A stretch of DNA of 64,000 nucleotides from an uncultured Bacteroidales bacterium (GTDB lineage: Bacteria > Bacteroidota > Bacteroidia > Bacteroidales > P3). The translations under genes were made by a program, and so were the position numbers. Location of the stretch: the NCBI GenBank assembly GCA_900316965.1, contig ONEY01000003.1, positions 62,001-126,000 on the forward strand. The letters run 5' to 3'. A model generated the notes under the pieces. The model had not been told where the DNA came from, ran no database searches, and was given only the letters and a program-made list of their open reading frames with translations. This document shows, piece by piece, positions 24,829 through 33,845 of the stretch (its first letter is position 1; the number at the start of each line of letters is the position of its first letter).

Positions 24829-26931
24829 TTACACCTCTCCATTGTATTTTCTAATGACCCATTCTGCCGTGAGTAGAACAATTATCATTATAAAAATCAG
24901 CGGCAGATTAAGCATATTACTATAGCGTGTCTCGCTGTGCAAAATGGTCTTCAAATCACTGCGATTCCGTAACATATCAGCCAATGTTTCGCAATCGTGA
25001 GCCTCAACCATAGAGCCTCCGGTGGTTGTTGCCAGAGTGTTTAGCATAGCGTGGTCAGCCACTGTGTTCATTGCCTCTAGGTTCTGCTCCTCGACAACAA
25101 AACTGCCACTTGTGGCAAGATTCTCGCCGTTGAAACGAGATGTTGCTGTGTAACGATATGTGCCAGGGTTAAGAACACCTATGTTAAGAGTGTAGCCGTT
25201 ACCACTACGGTTAAAACTGAAACGTCTCGATTCACCTTCCGCTCCACTGACAGACAATTCCACTTCGGGTGTGTTCACAGGTTCATAGTTATCATTGTAT
25301 ATCTGCGCTTCCATGACAACAGCCTCGTTTTGGGCAAAAAGACGCTTTGCCTCTACATGCAAACGCTCTTTGCTAACCTTCAATGCAGTGAAGGTTACAA
25401 TTTTGTTTATCAACTCATCAAAATCCGCATGACTGTTGTTCTGCTGCCAATCAGCCAATCGCCAGCGCCACAAGCCTTCGCCAGCCACAAAGGAATAGCG
25501 GCGGTCTTGCATCTGTGTCATTGCAATCAAAGGCATTCCGGAATTGACTGACCCGATTTTGGCGTTGAAGAGTATCTGCGCGTTACCCGCCAACTTGTAT
25601 TCGCCGAAAGGCGATGCCAATGGAGGGAAATTGGAAATGCGTTGAAGCATGTCGTCGTCGACGGCAAAGAAAGAAAAGCCTTTGTTGGGCATTGCCAACG
25701 CCTCATTCTGGCGGTCGATACGGGAAAAGATCTCCATGCCGACATGCAAAGCGTTGAGACGCGACAGATCGCTTTGGCCGCCGAGCACAAAGAGCGCCGG
25801 GACGCCGCTCTTGAGCATGCCGGCGACGTCGATGCCCGCCTCAGCGACTTTGGAGGGCAACTGATGGAGTATCAAGAGGCTGTAGTCGTCAACTTTGCCC
25901 TTGAAGTCGGATGCCAACATGGTTTCGACCTCGTAATTCTGGTTTTTCTCCAACGATGCACGCAACGCAGCCACGTCGGGGTGGGGCGCCGCGGCGATTA
26001 TGGCCACCTTTTGATGGCCGTCGATGACTTCAACAGGGATGGTACGCCGGTTGTTTCTCACGGTTTTCTCACCATCGATGGCCGAAATCTCGACAAGATA
26101 GCTGTGCACTCCCTCACGCTCCGCGGTGAGCGTGACGTTCTCGCTGACGGTGAAATGGTCTTGGTCAATTACGATGGTTTTTGAGAAAAGTTTGCGGCCT
26201 TCGCACGACACAGACATGGTGGTTTGTTTGCCTTTAAGGCGCATGGCGTTGACGGTAATCTCGAGGGGAAAACTGTTGCCGAGATAAGCTATTCGGTTGA
26301 AACGGACATTAGCGATAGATGCGTCGGCATACTGGGTAGTGTCGCCCATGGCGATAGTGAATACAGGAAATGTGAGATTGTGAGCGGCGGTGACGGGATT
26401 GCCGCCGCAGTTGTATATGCCGTCGGTGGCCACAATCATGGCGCCCATATTGCGATGGAAGTATAGCTCGGAGAGATCCTCGAGCAGTTTTGAAATATCG
26501 GTCGAGGGGGCCTCGAAGGCGGTGCGGGCATCATTGTCTTTGGCGACGACATCAGGGCCGAAAGTGTAGCGGCGGACATCAAAGTCGGCGGAAAGATCCT
26601 TTTCAAGGGCGTCCATCTGCGACAAAAAATCTCCATTGTAATATGCCGAGTCAGGACAATAGTTGAGAGACATGCTTTTGTCCTCGGCGATGACGACGAT
26701 GGGCTTTTCACGGGAACTGGTTTCCCGTTTGACCAAAGGAGAGAGCAGGAGGAAAGCTATGGCGGCCACGGATAAAGCGCGAAGAAGCGCGAGAACTATT
26801 GTTACACGCTGTGAGAATGGCTGAGCACCCCTCTTGCCCCGACGTACGAAATAGAGCGCAAGAGCATAGGTAGCGCCCAAAAGGAGGCAGAAGATTATGA
26901 AATACCAAGGATAATCGATTATCAGCGACAT
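24829..26931 (-). CDS. Membrane-anchored VWA-like protein
   Basis: A 700-residue protein. Two N-terminal helices (about 7-28 and 42-63) are followed by a von Willebrand A-like domain from about 75: IVVIAEDKSMSLNY carries a MIDAS-like D-x-S-x-S, and MIVATDGIYNCG is the second metal-site strand. About 200-300 looks like an Ig-type domain, and about 305-420 like a class I amidotransferase fold (KVAIIAAAPHPDVAALRASL; LFVLGGQSDLSRL). A C-terminal helix lies at about 675-692. The order resembles Bacteroidota BatA-like or 'VWA/glutamine amidotransferase' proteins whose function is unsettled. It precedes the flippase by eight bases on the same strand. Confidence 0.8.
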   Translation of the reverse strand: MSLIIDYPWYFIIFCLLLGATYALALYFVRRGKRGAQPFSQRVTIVLALLRALSVAAIAFLLLSPLVKRETSSREKPIVVIAEDKSMSLNYCPDSAYYNGDFLSQMDALEKDLSADFDVRRYTFGPDVVAKDNDARTAFEAPSTDISKLLEDLSELYFHRNMGAMIVATDGIYNCGGNPVTAAHNLTFPVFTIAMGDTTQYADASIANVRFNRIAYLGNSFPLEITVNAMRLKGKQTTMSVSCEGRKLFSKTIVIDQDHFTVSENVTLTAEREGVHSYLVEISAIDGEKTVRNNRRTIPVEVIDGHQKVAIIAAAPHPDVAALRASLEKNQNYEVETMLASDFKGKVDDYSLLILHQLPSKVAEAGIDVAGMLKSGVPALFVLGGQSDLSRLNALHVGMEIFSRIDRQNEALAMPNKGFSFFAVDDDMLQRISNFPPLASPFGEYKLAGNAQILFNAKIGSVNSGMPLIAMTQMQDRRYSFVAGEGLWRWRLADWQQNNSHADFDELINKIVTFTALKVSKERLHVEAKRLFAQNEAVVMEAQIYNDNYEPVNTPEVELSVSGAEGESRRFSFNRSGNGYTLNIGVLNPGTYRYTATSRFNGENLATSGSFVVEEQNLEAMNTVADHAMLNTLATTTGGSMVEAHDCETLADMLRNRSDLKTILHSETRYSNMLNLPLIFIMIIVLLTAEWVIRKYNGEV

Positions 26932-27253
26932 GAAATATTCTATTGCATGGATATGGAGTTTATGGATAACACCAAAAAACGGAAATTATTGTTTGAAACG
27001 ACAGAAAACGAAAAACAGGAGGAGGAAGTATTTTTTGACGGGTGACAGAGGTGGGGGAAAGGAGGGTCATGAGTCCGCTATGAGTTCGCTATGAGTTCGC
27101 TAAAAATGGGTCGAAAGGAGGGGGAAAAAGGTTATGTAAAAATGTAATAACAGAGAAGGGAAAAAGTCAGATGGAACCGGTGTGATTGCGGCTGCAATGG
27201 AGTGTATGTCTCCGTAGGGAGGGGGCAAAGGGATGTATATTCATTTTTTTTTG
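26932..27253. other. Intergenic region upstream of the S46 peptidase
   Basis: About 320 bases between divergent genes. Rich in G/A runs. It contains the 11-bp tandem repeat at 27069-27101 and, at its right end, the promoter of the peptidase gene. No small gene seen. Confidence 0.5.
27069..27101. repeat. Three tandem 11-bp repeats
   Basis: ATGAGTCCGCT followed by two identical units ATGAGTTCGCT. Flanked by G-rich sequence on both sides. The unit matches, in reverse orientation, the repeat block at 21885-21928. Confidence 0.85.
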
Positions 27254-27261
27254 TACTTTTG
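27254..27261 (+). promoter_or_regulatory. -7 element of the S46 peptidase gene
   Basis: TACTTTTG, exact TAnnTTTG, 24 bases before the chosen ATG, preceded by a T run. No clear -33 TTTG. Confidence 0.6.
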
Positions 27262-27285
27262 CAAAAAAATAAAACATCGTTAACT

Positions 27286-29490
27286 ATGAAGAAAATATTC
27301 TTGCTGTTGACTATGACAGCATTATTTTTCAGCGCATTAGCTGATGAAGGTATGTGGATTCCCATGCTCCTTGGCCGCAACGAGGCGGACATGCAAAAGG
27401 CCGGTATGCGCATAACCGCCAAAGATATTTATGACATCAACAACGCGTGTCTCAAAGACGCCATACTGCTATTTAACCAAGGTTGCACCGGCGAATATGT
27501 GAGCGACGAGGGTCTTTTCCTCACCAACCACCACTGCGGATACAGCTACATAACATCGCATAGCACCGTTGAGCACGACTATCTTACCAATGGTTTTTGG
27601 GCCATGAGCCGCAGCGAGGAGCTGCCCTGTCCAGGACTTACCGCCACACGGCTGGTGCGCATGGAAGATGTCACCACACAGGTTTTGGAAGGCATAAGCC
27701 CTGACGCCACCGAAAGTGAACGCAACGCCATCATTGAGCGCAATATTGCGAAAATCACCTCAAACGCTGTGAAAGGCACTCACTACAAAGCTATCATCAA
27801 ACCGTTCTACTATGGCAACCAGTATTTTATGTATGTGAACGAAGTCTTCACGGACGTACGTCTGGTGGGAGCGCCACCTTCAAACATTGGCAAATTTGGA
27901 GGCGACACCGACAACTGGATGTGGCCACGACACACGGGCGACTTCTCTATGTTCAGAGTTTATGCCGACAAGGACAACAAGCCCGCCAACTACTCACCCA
28001 ACAACAAGCCCTACAAGCCGCTGAAATTCCTCGAAATATCGCTGGACGGCATCAAGGAGGGCGACTTCACCTTTGTGTTCGGATATCCTGGCACCACACA
28101 ACGCTATGTGACTAGCGACGCTGTGGAGTTGCAAGCCAACATCGAGAACCCTATCCGTATAAACCTGCGCACCATTCGCCTGAAACACTACAACAACGCC
28201 ATGAACCAGAGCCCCGCCCAGCGACTGAAATACGCGTCGCGCGTGGCCAGCATAGCCAACGGATGGAAGAAATGGCAGGGTGAGACACTCGGCATAAACC
28301 GCCTTAAAGGTGTTGAGAAAAAACGCGATTTTGAGCAACGCTACCAGTCATGGGCCAACGACAAACCTCAGTACTACAATGTGTTGTCGCAACTCCGTGA
28401 AGCCTACAAAAAAATAACGCCCATCGAAGTAGAGCTGGTTTATTTCCAAGAGGCTGTGCGCGCCAGCGACTTCATGAACCGCACACAGATGTTCCTCTCG
28501 CTCGCCAACCTTGACGATGACGTCAGCATTGTGGCAGCCGTCAACAAGCTGAAAAATGCGACAACAAATTATTTCAAAGATTTTGACCAACACACAGTTG
28601 TCGACCGCGCAATCTTTATAGAGACCTATCTTTACATGTGGCAAGCCGGATACGCTCCCTATCTTGCCGACAAAAGTGCCTCGAAGGCAGCTGTAGAGAA
28701 AAAACTCGCCGACATCTACGACAAATCTGTCCTCAACAACGAGAGGAAACTCATGGATCTTCTAAACAAATACACCGCTAAGTCGTCAAAGAAACTGAAG
28801 AGCGACCCTGCACTAAAGCTTTACTCCGACGCCTACGCCCGTGCCTATGACGCTCAGAAGATAACCACATACCGCAGCGCTATGGCCGACATCCAGCGAC
28901 TTATGCGCACCTATGTCAAAGGTATGATGGAGATGCAACCTGATGTCAATTTCTTCCCCGACGCCAACTTGACTCTGCGCGTTGCCTACGGCCATGTAGA
29001 AGGCTTCCGCCCACGCGACGGCGTCTATTACAAGCCATACAGCACATTGCAGGGTATTATGGAAAAGGAGAATCCTGACATCTACGACTATGTCGTCGAG
29101 CCCAAACTCAAAGAGCTATACGCTTTCCGCGACTATGGTCAATATGGAACAACGACAACAATAAGCGACACTATAATCACCGAAATGAATGGCGACCAAA
29201 TTATCCAATATAAAAACCACACAGTCAAAGATATGCCTGTTGGCTTTATAGCCACCAACCACACCACGGGAGGCAACAGCGGAAGTCCTGTCCTGAACGC
29301 CGACGGTCGTCTGATTGGCCTCAACTTTGACCGTTGCTGGGAGGGTACTATGAGCGATCTTCTTTTCGACCCCGACTACTGTCGCAACATCTGCCTCGAC
29401 ATTCGCTACTGTCTCTTCATTATCGACAAATTCGCAGGTGCCAAACACCTTGTCGACGAAATGACATTGGTGAAAAACTCTGCCGAATAA
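27286..29490 (+). CDS. S46 dipeptidyl-peptidase, DPP11-like (Asp/Glu-specific)
   Basis: A 734-residue periplasmic serine peptidase that removes dipeptides from peptide N-termini. The start at 27286 opens a signal peptide (MKKIFLLLTMTALFFSALA); a longer frame would start inside the promoter. The catalytic triad is visible: His in LTNHHCGY (H83), Asp in FGGDTDNWMWPRHTGDFS, and Ser665 in GGNSGSPVLNADG. Arg683 in NFDRCWEGTMSD lies exactly 18 residues after the Ser, matching S655/R673 of P. gingivalis DPP11, where this Arg gives acidic P1 specificity; DPP7 has Gly there. Length fits the family. It suggests amino-acid or peptide feeding. Confidence 0.93.
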   Translation: MKKIFLLLTMTALFFSALADEGMWIPMLLGRNEADMQKAGMRITAKDIYDINNACLKDAILLFNQGCTGEYVSDEGLFLTNHHCGYSYITSHSTVEHDYLTNGFWAMSRSEELPCPGLTATRLVRMEDVTTQVLEGISPDATESERNAIIERNIAKITSNAVKGTHYKAIIKPFYYGNQYFMYVNEVFTDVRLVGAPPSNIGKFGGDTDNWMWPRHTGDFSMFRVYADKDNKPANYSPNNKPYKPLKFLEISLDGIKEGDFTFVFGYPGTTQRYVTSDAVELQANIENPIRINLRTIRLKHYNNAMNQSPAQRLKYASRVASIANGWKKWQGETLGINRLKGVEKKRDFEQRYQSWANDKPQYYNVLSQLREAYKKITPIEVELVYFQEAVRASDFMNRTQMFLSLANLDDDVSIVAAVNKLKNATTNYFKDFDQHTVVDRAIFIETYLYMWQAGYAPYLADKSASKAAVEKKLADIYDKSVLNNERKLMDLLNKYTAKSSKKLKSDPALKLYSDAYARAYDAQKITTYRSAMADIQRLMRTYVKGMMEMQPDVNFFPDANLTLRVAYGHVEGFRPRDGVYYKPYSTLQGIMEKENPDIYDYVVEPKLKELYAFRDYGQYGTTTTISDTIITEMNGDQIIQYKNHTVKDMPVGFIATNHTTGGNSGSPVLNADGRLIGLNFDRCWEGTMSDLLFDPDYCRNICLDIRYCLFIIDKFAGAKHLVDEMTLVKNSAE

Positions 29491-29536
29491 AACTACCGTC
29501 AATACAAACACCTCCGGGGCGAAACAACAAAAGATT

Positions 29537-29542
29537 AAGGAG
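29537..29542 (+). promoter_or_regulatory. Shine-Dalgarno site deciding the pth start
   Basis: AAGGAG lies seven bases before a GTG at 29550. Such a good site is rare in this window and favours GTG over the downstream ATG at 29604. Confidence 0.55.
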
Positions 29543-29549
29543 TTAAATT

Positions 29550-30179
29550 GTGTTTTTCAAAAAACTATTCTCAAAAAAAGAAGAATCGAAGGAAGATTTG
29601 GCAATGAAATATCTTATCGTCGGCATCGGCAATGTCGGAGCCGAATACGAAGGCACGCGACACAACAGCGGCTTTATGGCGCTTGACGCGCTTTTAAAAT
29701 CGTGCTCATCCGAAAAGGGCGACAAACCGACCTATGTGCTTGATCGCCATGCCTACCGAGCTGAAGTTAAATTCAAAGGCCGCACGATGGTTCTCATACG
29801 TCCTACCACATATGTCAACCTTAGCGGCAAAGCCGTTCAGTACTGGCTACAGAAAGAAAAAATCGCTATCGAGAATCTACTAGTCGTAGTGGATGACATT
29901 GCCCTGCCAATAGGGAAAATACGGATGAAGAAACAAGGCTCCAACGGCGGACATAATGGTCTGAAAAACATAGAAGAAACACTTCATACCGCCAACTACT
30001 GCCGCCTGCGTATCGGTGTCGGCAACAACTTCGGTCAAGGTCACCAAATCGACTATGTGCTAGGTCGCTTCACCAAAGAAGAGGAAATAGCCCTACAACC
30101 CGCCTTGGATCATGCTGTTGACGCCGTCAAAGCCTTTGTCACCCTCGGTGTGGATCGCGCTATGAATATGTACAACTAA
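29550..30179 (+). CDS. pth: Peptidyl-tRNA hydrolase
   Basis: 209 residues from a GTG start with a good Shine-Dalgarno site. The enzyme cleaves peptidyl-tRNA to recycle tRNA. Catalytic residues are present: His in TRHNSGF (about 38 in this numbering), Asp in LVVVDDIALPIG, and Asn in SNGGHNGLKNIE. The usual N-P-G at the start of the domain reads GIGNVG, with Val for Pro. The first 18 residues (MFFKKLFSKKEESKEDLA) are an extension beyond the normal family start; the ATG at 29604 (MKYLIVGIGN) is a strong alternative. It overlaps nothing; coaX follows closely. Confidence 0.94.
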   Translation: MFFKKLFSKKEESKEDLAMKYLIVGIGNVGAEYEGTRHNSGFMALDALLKSCSSEKGDKPTYVLDRHAYRAEVKFKGRTMVLIRPTTYVNLSGKAVQYWLQKEKIAIENLLVVVDDIALPIGKIRMKKQGSNGGHNGLKNIEETLHTANYCRLRIGVGNNFGQGHQIDYVLGRFTKEEEIALQPALDHAVDAVKAFVTLGVDRAMNMYN

Positions 30180-30195
30180 ATTGCCCGGCAACATT

Positions 30196-30942
30196 ATGTC
30201 CCACCTCATTCTCGACATAGGCAACACACGCGCCAAAGCCGCAATAGTGGACAATGGCAAAGTGATCGACCGCCTTGCCGCCGAAAGCCCCGAAAAACTC
30301 CCCATCCTGTCAATATGCAAAGACTACGCTGTCGACGCCGCTATTGCTTCGGTGGTGGGAGCACAACCCGACTTCAACAAAATGCTACCTGAGTCTTTGA
30401 TGGGACGATTTCATCAGCTCACCTATCGTTCACATCTACCTATTGTTCTCGACTATGAGACACCACAGACGCTAGGTATGGATCGTGTAGCAGCTGCATG
30501 CGGAGCTCGAATACTGTCACCCGAAGGAGCTCTAATAATCGTCGATGCCGGCAGCTGCATAACCATCGACCTCCTCGACAACGACAATCACTTCAAAGGC
30601 GGAGCCATACTTCCAGGACTTAACATGCGCTTTCGAGCTCTGCACGACTACACCGCGGCACTCCCTCTTGTCAGCCTCGACGACAATGAACGTCTAGGCA
30701 CAACCCCATTCCCTCTTGCAGGAGAGTCGACACGCAAATCCATACTTGCCGGTGTATGTAAGGCTGCCACTCTTGAATTAGAAGGTTTTGCGACAGAATA
30801 TCAGCGTACTTACCCGGATGTTAAACTTTTTTTAACAGGCGGAGACGCTTATTTTTTTGCAAAACAATTATTTTTTCCGAACTTTGCAACGCTTGATGTG
30901 ATCTACATCGGGCTCGATAAAATACTGGAAATAAATTTATAA
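30196..30942 (+). CDS. coaX: Type III pantothenate kinase
   Basis: 248 residues from ATG 30196 (MSHLILDIGNTRAK), 16 bases after the pth stop. It catalyses the first step of coenzyme A synthesis and, as a type III enzyme, is not feedback-inhibited by CoA. ASKHA-fold motifs are present: DIGNTRAK (phosphate 1), GMDRVAAACGA, DAGSCITIDLLD (phosphate 2) and GGAILPGLNMRFRALHDYTAALP. Length is typical. A coaX followed by an outer-membrane protein, a TPR protein and LptC is an arrangement I believe recurs in Bacteroidales. Confidence 0.95.
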   Translation: MSHLILDIGNTRAKAAIVDNGKVIDRLAAESPEKLPILSICKDYAVDAAIASVVGAQPDFNKMLPESLMGRFHQLTYRSHLPIVLDYETPQTLGMDRVAAACGARILSPEGALIIVDAGSCITIDLLDNDNHFKGGAILPGLNMRFRALHDYTAALPLVSLDDNERLGTTPFPLAGESTRKSILAGVCKAATLELEGFATEYQRTYPDVKLFLTGGDAYFFAKQLFFPNFATLDVIYIGLDKILEINL

Positions 30943-30993
30943 CACAACAAATACAGCTGTTTTTTATAAGTGTATATTGTTTGATTTTTTGAT

Positions 30994-32340
30994 ATGAGAC
31001 AACGCAGACATCTGATAATACTTCTATTCGTTCTCATCGCCACAATGCCGGCAATGGGGCAGAATGGCATCAATTCTCCTTTTTCACAATACGGCATAGG
31101 CGCCAGCCACCTGCCATTCAACATGCCTGCCGCAACCGCACTTGGCGGTGTCGTATATTCACGCTCGGCATCCAACATGGTAAACCCCTTCAATCCTGCA
31201 TCGTATGGCGCCGTGGCTTCCGAGACACTTATCTTCGACATGGGCCTCAATATTGAAATGTCAACCCTACGCGACAACGCCAACAGCCAGTATGATGCCG
31301 ACGGCAACATTGGCTACCTTACAGTGGCCTTTCCTCTGTCAAAATGGTGGAAGACCTCGCTGGGTGTCATGCCCGTCTCCGAAGTGAGCTATCAGTCAAC
31401 ACTCACCAGCAGCATCAATCCCGGCGGTGAAGTGAAGACAATATATGAGGGCACCGGCGGTGTTAGCCGTTTTTTCTGGGGCCACGGCTTCAACATACTT
31501 GGTGGCACCGACCCCGCAAAAACTCAAATACGCGCAGGTTTCAACATCAACTACCTCTACGGCAGTCTCACCCGCGCTGTCACCTATGACTTTGTGGCCA
31601 ACGACACAACCTTCTTCATGGACTCACGTCGTCAGAAAGACACGTATGTAAAGAACCTGGTTTTCGACCTCGGCATGCAATACGAGCAACCCATTGGCGA
31701 AAAATATCGCTTCATGGCTGGCGTCACCCTGACACCATCGCGCAAAATGACAGTTCGCGACAATGCATTGGTATACACCTTTGTCACACAGTCGGGATCA
31801 GAATACATGCGCGACACCATATTCCCTGTCGACGGCGACAGCGAGTTCGAAAGCACTCTCGAGCAGCCTTTCACAACGGGTGTTGGTCTCGCCTTCCAAC
31901 GCAACGACAAATGGCTTGTGGCTTTCGATGCCACCCTCGCGCCATGGAACGGATTGAAATATACCGAAAACTCCTCATACTCAGTATTCGGTCAAAGTCC
32001 TATACGTTACGACAACACCTCGCGCCTAGCTCTGGGATTTCAACTGCTTGGCGACCGCAACGCCGCAAAATATTTGCGCCGCATGACTTTCTCGCTTGGC
32101 ACACACTATGAGAAAGGATGTCTCAAATTGCAACTAACCGATGGCAACGAATACCGTCTCGATGAATGGGGCGTGGCTCTTGGAGTATCAATGCCTATGC
32201 GCAAAGGCCGTTCTGTTCTGAACATCACAGCTGGATACACCTCTTATGGCACAATAGACTTGCTTCGCCGCGACACATTCACCTTCGGTATCTCCGTGGG
32301 AAGCTGCGAAAGCTGGTTCGTGAAACGCAAATTCAACTAG
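30994..32340 (+). CDS. Outer-membrane beta-barrel protein (FadL-like plan)
   Basis: 448 residues with signal peptide (MRQRRHLIILLFVLIATMPAMG-Q). The mature start INSPFSQYGIG and then MPAATALGGVVYSRSASNMVNPFNPASYGA resemble the N-terminal hatch of FadL/TodX-like or T9SS PorV-like barrels. The rest alternates strands such as KWWKTSLGVMPVSEVSYQST and ends VGSCESWFVKRKFN, lacking the canonical terminal Phe. It is probably a 14-strand barrel importing hydrophobic molecules or serving assembly; substrate unknown. It lies between coaX and a TPR gene, all on one strand. Confidence 0.75.
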   Translation: MRQRRHLIILLFVLIATMPAMGQNGINSPFSQYGIGASHLPFNMPAATALGGVVYSRSASNMVNPFNPASYGAVASETLIFDMGLNIEMSTLRDNANSQYDADGNIGYLTVAFPLSKWWKTSLGVMPVSEVSYQSTLTSSINPGGEVKTIYEGTGGVSRFFWGHGFNILGGTDPAKTQIRAGFNINYLYGSLTRAVTYDFVANDTTFFMDSRRQKDTYVKNLVFDLGMQYEQPIGEKYRFMAGVTLTPSRKMTVRDNALVYTFVTQSGSEYMRDTIFPVDGDSEFESTLEQPFTTGVGLAFQRNDKWLVAFDATLAPWNGLKYTENSSYSVFGQSPIRYDNTSRLALGFQLLGDRNAAKYLRRMTFSLGTHYEKGCLKLQLTDGNEYRLDEWGVALGVSMPMRKGRSVLNITAGYTSYGTIDLLRRDTFTFGISVGSCESWFVKRKFN

Positions 32341-32511
32341 TCATAAAAAAACTCTTGAATGTGAAAAAATCTTAACAACACAATTTGCATACTTCTAAAA
32401 CTACAAAATAATAAAAGGACCTTAAATAGCATAACAAACAAGACGTTTAGAATATCACCAAAATCTTTCAAACACTTTAACTTTAAATAACAGTTTTAAC
32501 CCTATAAAAAA

Positions 32512-33822
32512 ATGAAAACAACGAAGATTCTAGCACTTAGCTTGGTAATGGCCTTTGCGGTTCTCCCCGCCATGGCTCAATTCAAAAATGCTGAAGACAG
32601 TATATGCAAGACCAACCTCTTCCTGTATCGTGAAGCTTACAAAAGCAAACAATATCAGGATGCCTACGAACCTTGGAAAATAGCTCTTCAGACATGCCCC
32701 AGCAGCTCGAAGAACCTTTATATCCATGGCGCCACAATACTGAAAAACCTGTTCAACGCCACCAAAGATGCTGAACAGCGCAAAGCATATGTCGACGAAC
32801 TTATGAACCTCTACGACATGCGTATCCAGTATTATGGTGAAGCCGCTGAGGTTACGGCACGCAAAGCCTACGACCTGCAGGTTCTGCGTGGTGACGCTGC
32901 GCTAAAAGAATACTACCAGCTTTATGCCTCCGCAATGTCGCTGGGAGCAAACAACCTTGATGTAGCATTCATCGACCGCTACTTCGCGGCAACCGTCAAA
33001 TATGTCACCAGCGGCAACGCCGACACCACACTTATCGTCGACAACTATGATATCGCCAGCGACGCTCTCGACGGATTGGTAGCAGCCACCCAAGATAGCA
33101 GCAAAAAAACTGAGATATACAATGTTATAGCTAGCATCGAAAACCGCTTCTCACCCTTCGCCTCATGCGAAGAACTGGTGAAAATATACGCCAAAAAATT
33201 CGAAGCCAACCGCGACGATGTCAGTCTCCTCAAGAAAATAACAACCATCCTTCGCAAGAAAAAATGCATGGACACCGAGCTTTTCTTCGCCGCCACCGAA
33301 CAACTCAACAAACTTGAGCCCTCAGCATCGACGGCATACCTCATGGCTCAGATGAACTACCAGAGAAAACGCTTCAACGAAGCAGCCTCGTACATCAATG
33401 AAGCCATCAAGAATGCAGAAGAGAAAGACAAATACAACATGTACATCCTTCAGGGACTCTGCTATAGCGAGGTCAACAGCTACTCTCAAGCTCGCGCCGC
33501 CTACAACAGAGCTGCCGACATGGAGCCAAGCAAAGGCGAGCCTTACCGCCTGATCTCACAACTCTACGCAAGCAGTGTACGCTCCATCAATGACGGTCTC
33601 AATGGTCGCTCTGCCTACTGGGCCGCTGTCGACGCAGCCAACAGATCCATCAGCGTGGATGGCTCACCCGAAAATGTCGAAGCAGCACGCCGTCTCATAA
33701 GCTCCTACTCTGCCCACTTCCCAAAACAGGCCGACGCATTCGAACTCGACCTTGTCGATGGCAACACATTCACAGTTCCTGGATGGATAGGAGTTACTAC
33801 AACAGTACGCACCAGAAAATAA
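32512..33822 (+). CDS. Exported tetratricopeptide-repeat protein
   Basis: 436 residues, signal peptide MKTTKILALSLVMAFAVLPAMA-Q. All-helical, with TPR motifs at about 40-75, 280-330 (TAYLMAQMNYQRKRFNEAASYINEAI) and 320-350 (YCYSEVNSYSQARAAYNRAADMEP-like). It probably acts in the periplasm as a scaffold. It lies between the barrel gene and the LptC-like gene; 23 bases separate it from the latter. No promoter was located in the 170-base gap before it, which is A-rich. Confidence 0.8.
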   Translation: MKTTKILALSLVMAFAVLPAMAQFKNAEDSICKTNLFLYREAYKSKQYQDAYEPWKIALQTCPSSSKNLYIHGATILKNLFNATKDAEQRKAYVDELMNLYDMRIQYYGEAAEVTARKAYDLQVLRGDAALKEYYQLYASAMSLGANNLDVAFIDRYFAATVKYVTSGNADTTLIVDNYDIASDALDGLVAATQDSSKKTEIYNVIASIENRFSPFASCEELVKIYAKKFEANRDDVSLLKKITTILRKKKCMDTELFFAATEQLNKLEPSASTAYLMAQMNYQRKRFNEAASYINEAIKNAEEKDKYNMYILQGLCYSEVNSYSQARAAYNRAADMEPSKGEPYRLISQLYASSVRSINDGLNGRSAYWAAVDAANRSISVDGSPENVEAARRLISSYSAHFPKQADAFELDLVDGNTFTVPGWIGVTTTVRTRK

Positions 33823-33845
33823 AATAACTGCGGAGCTCTGGAATA

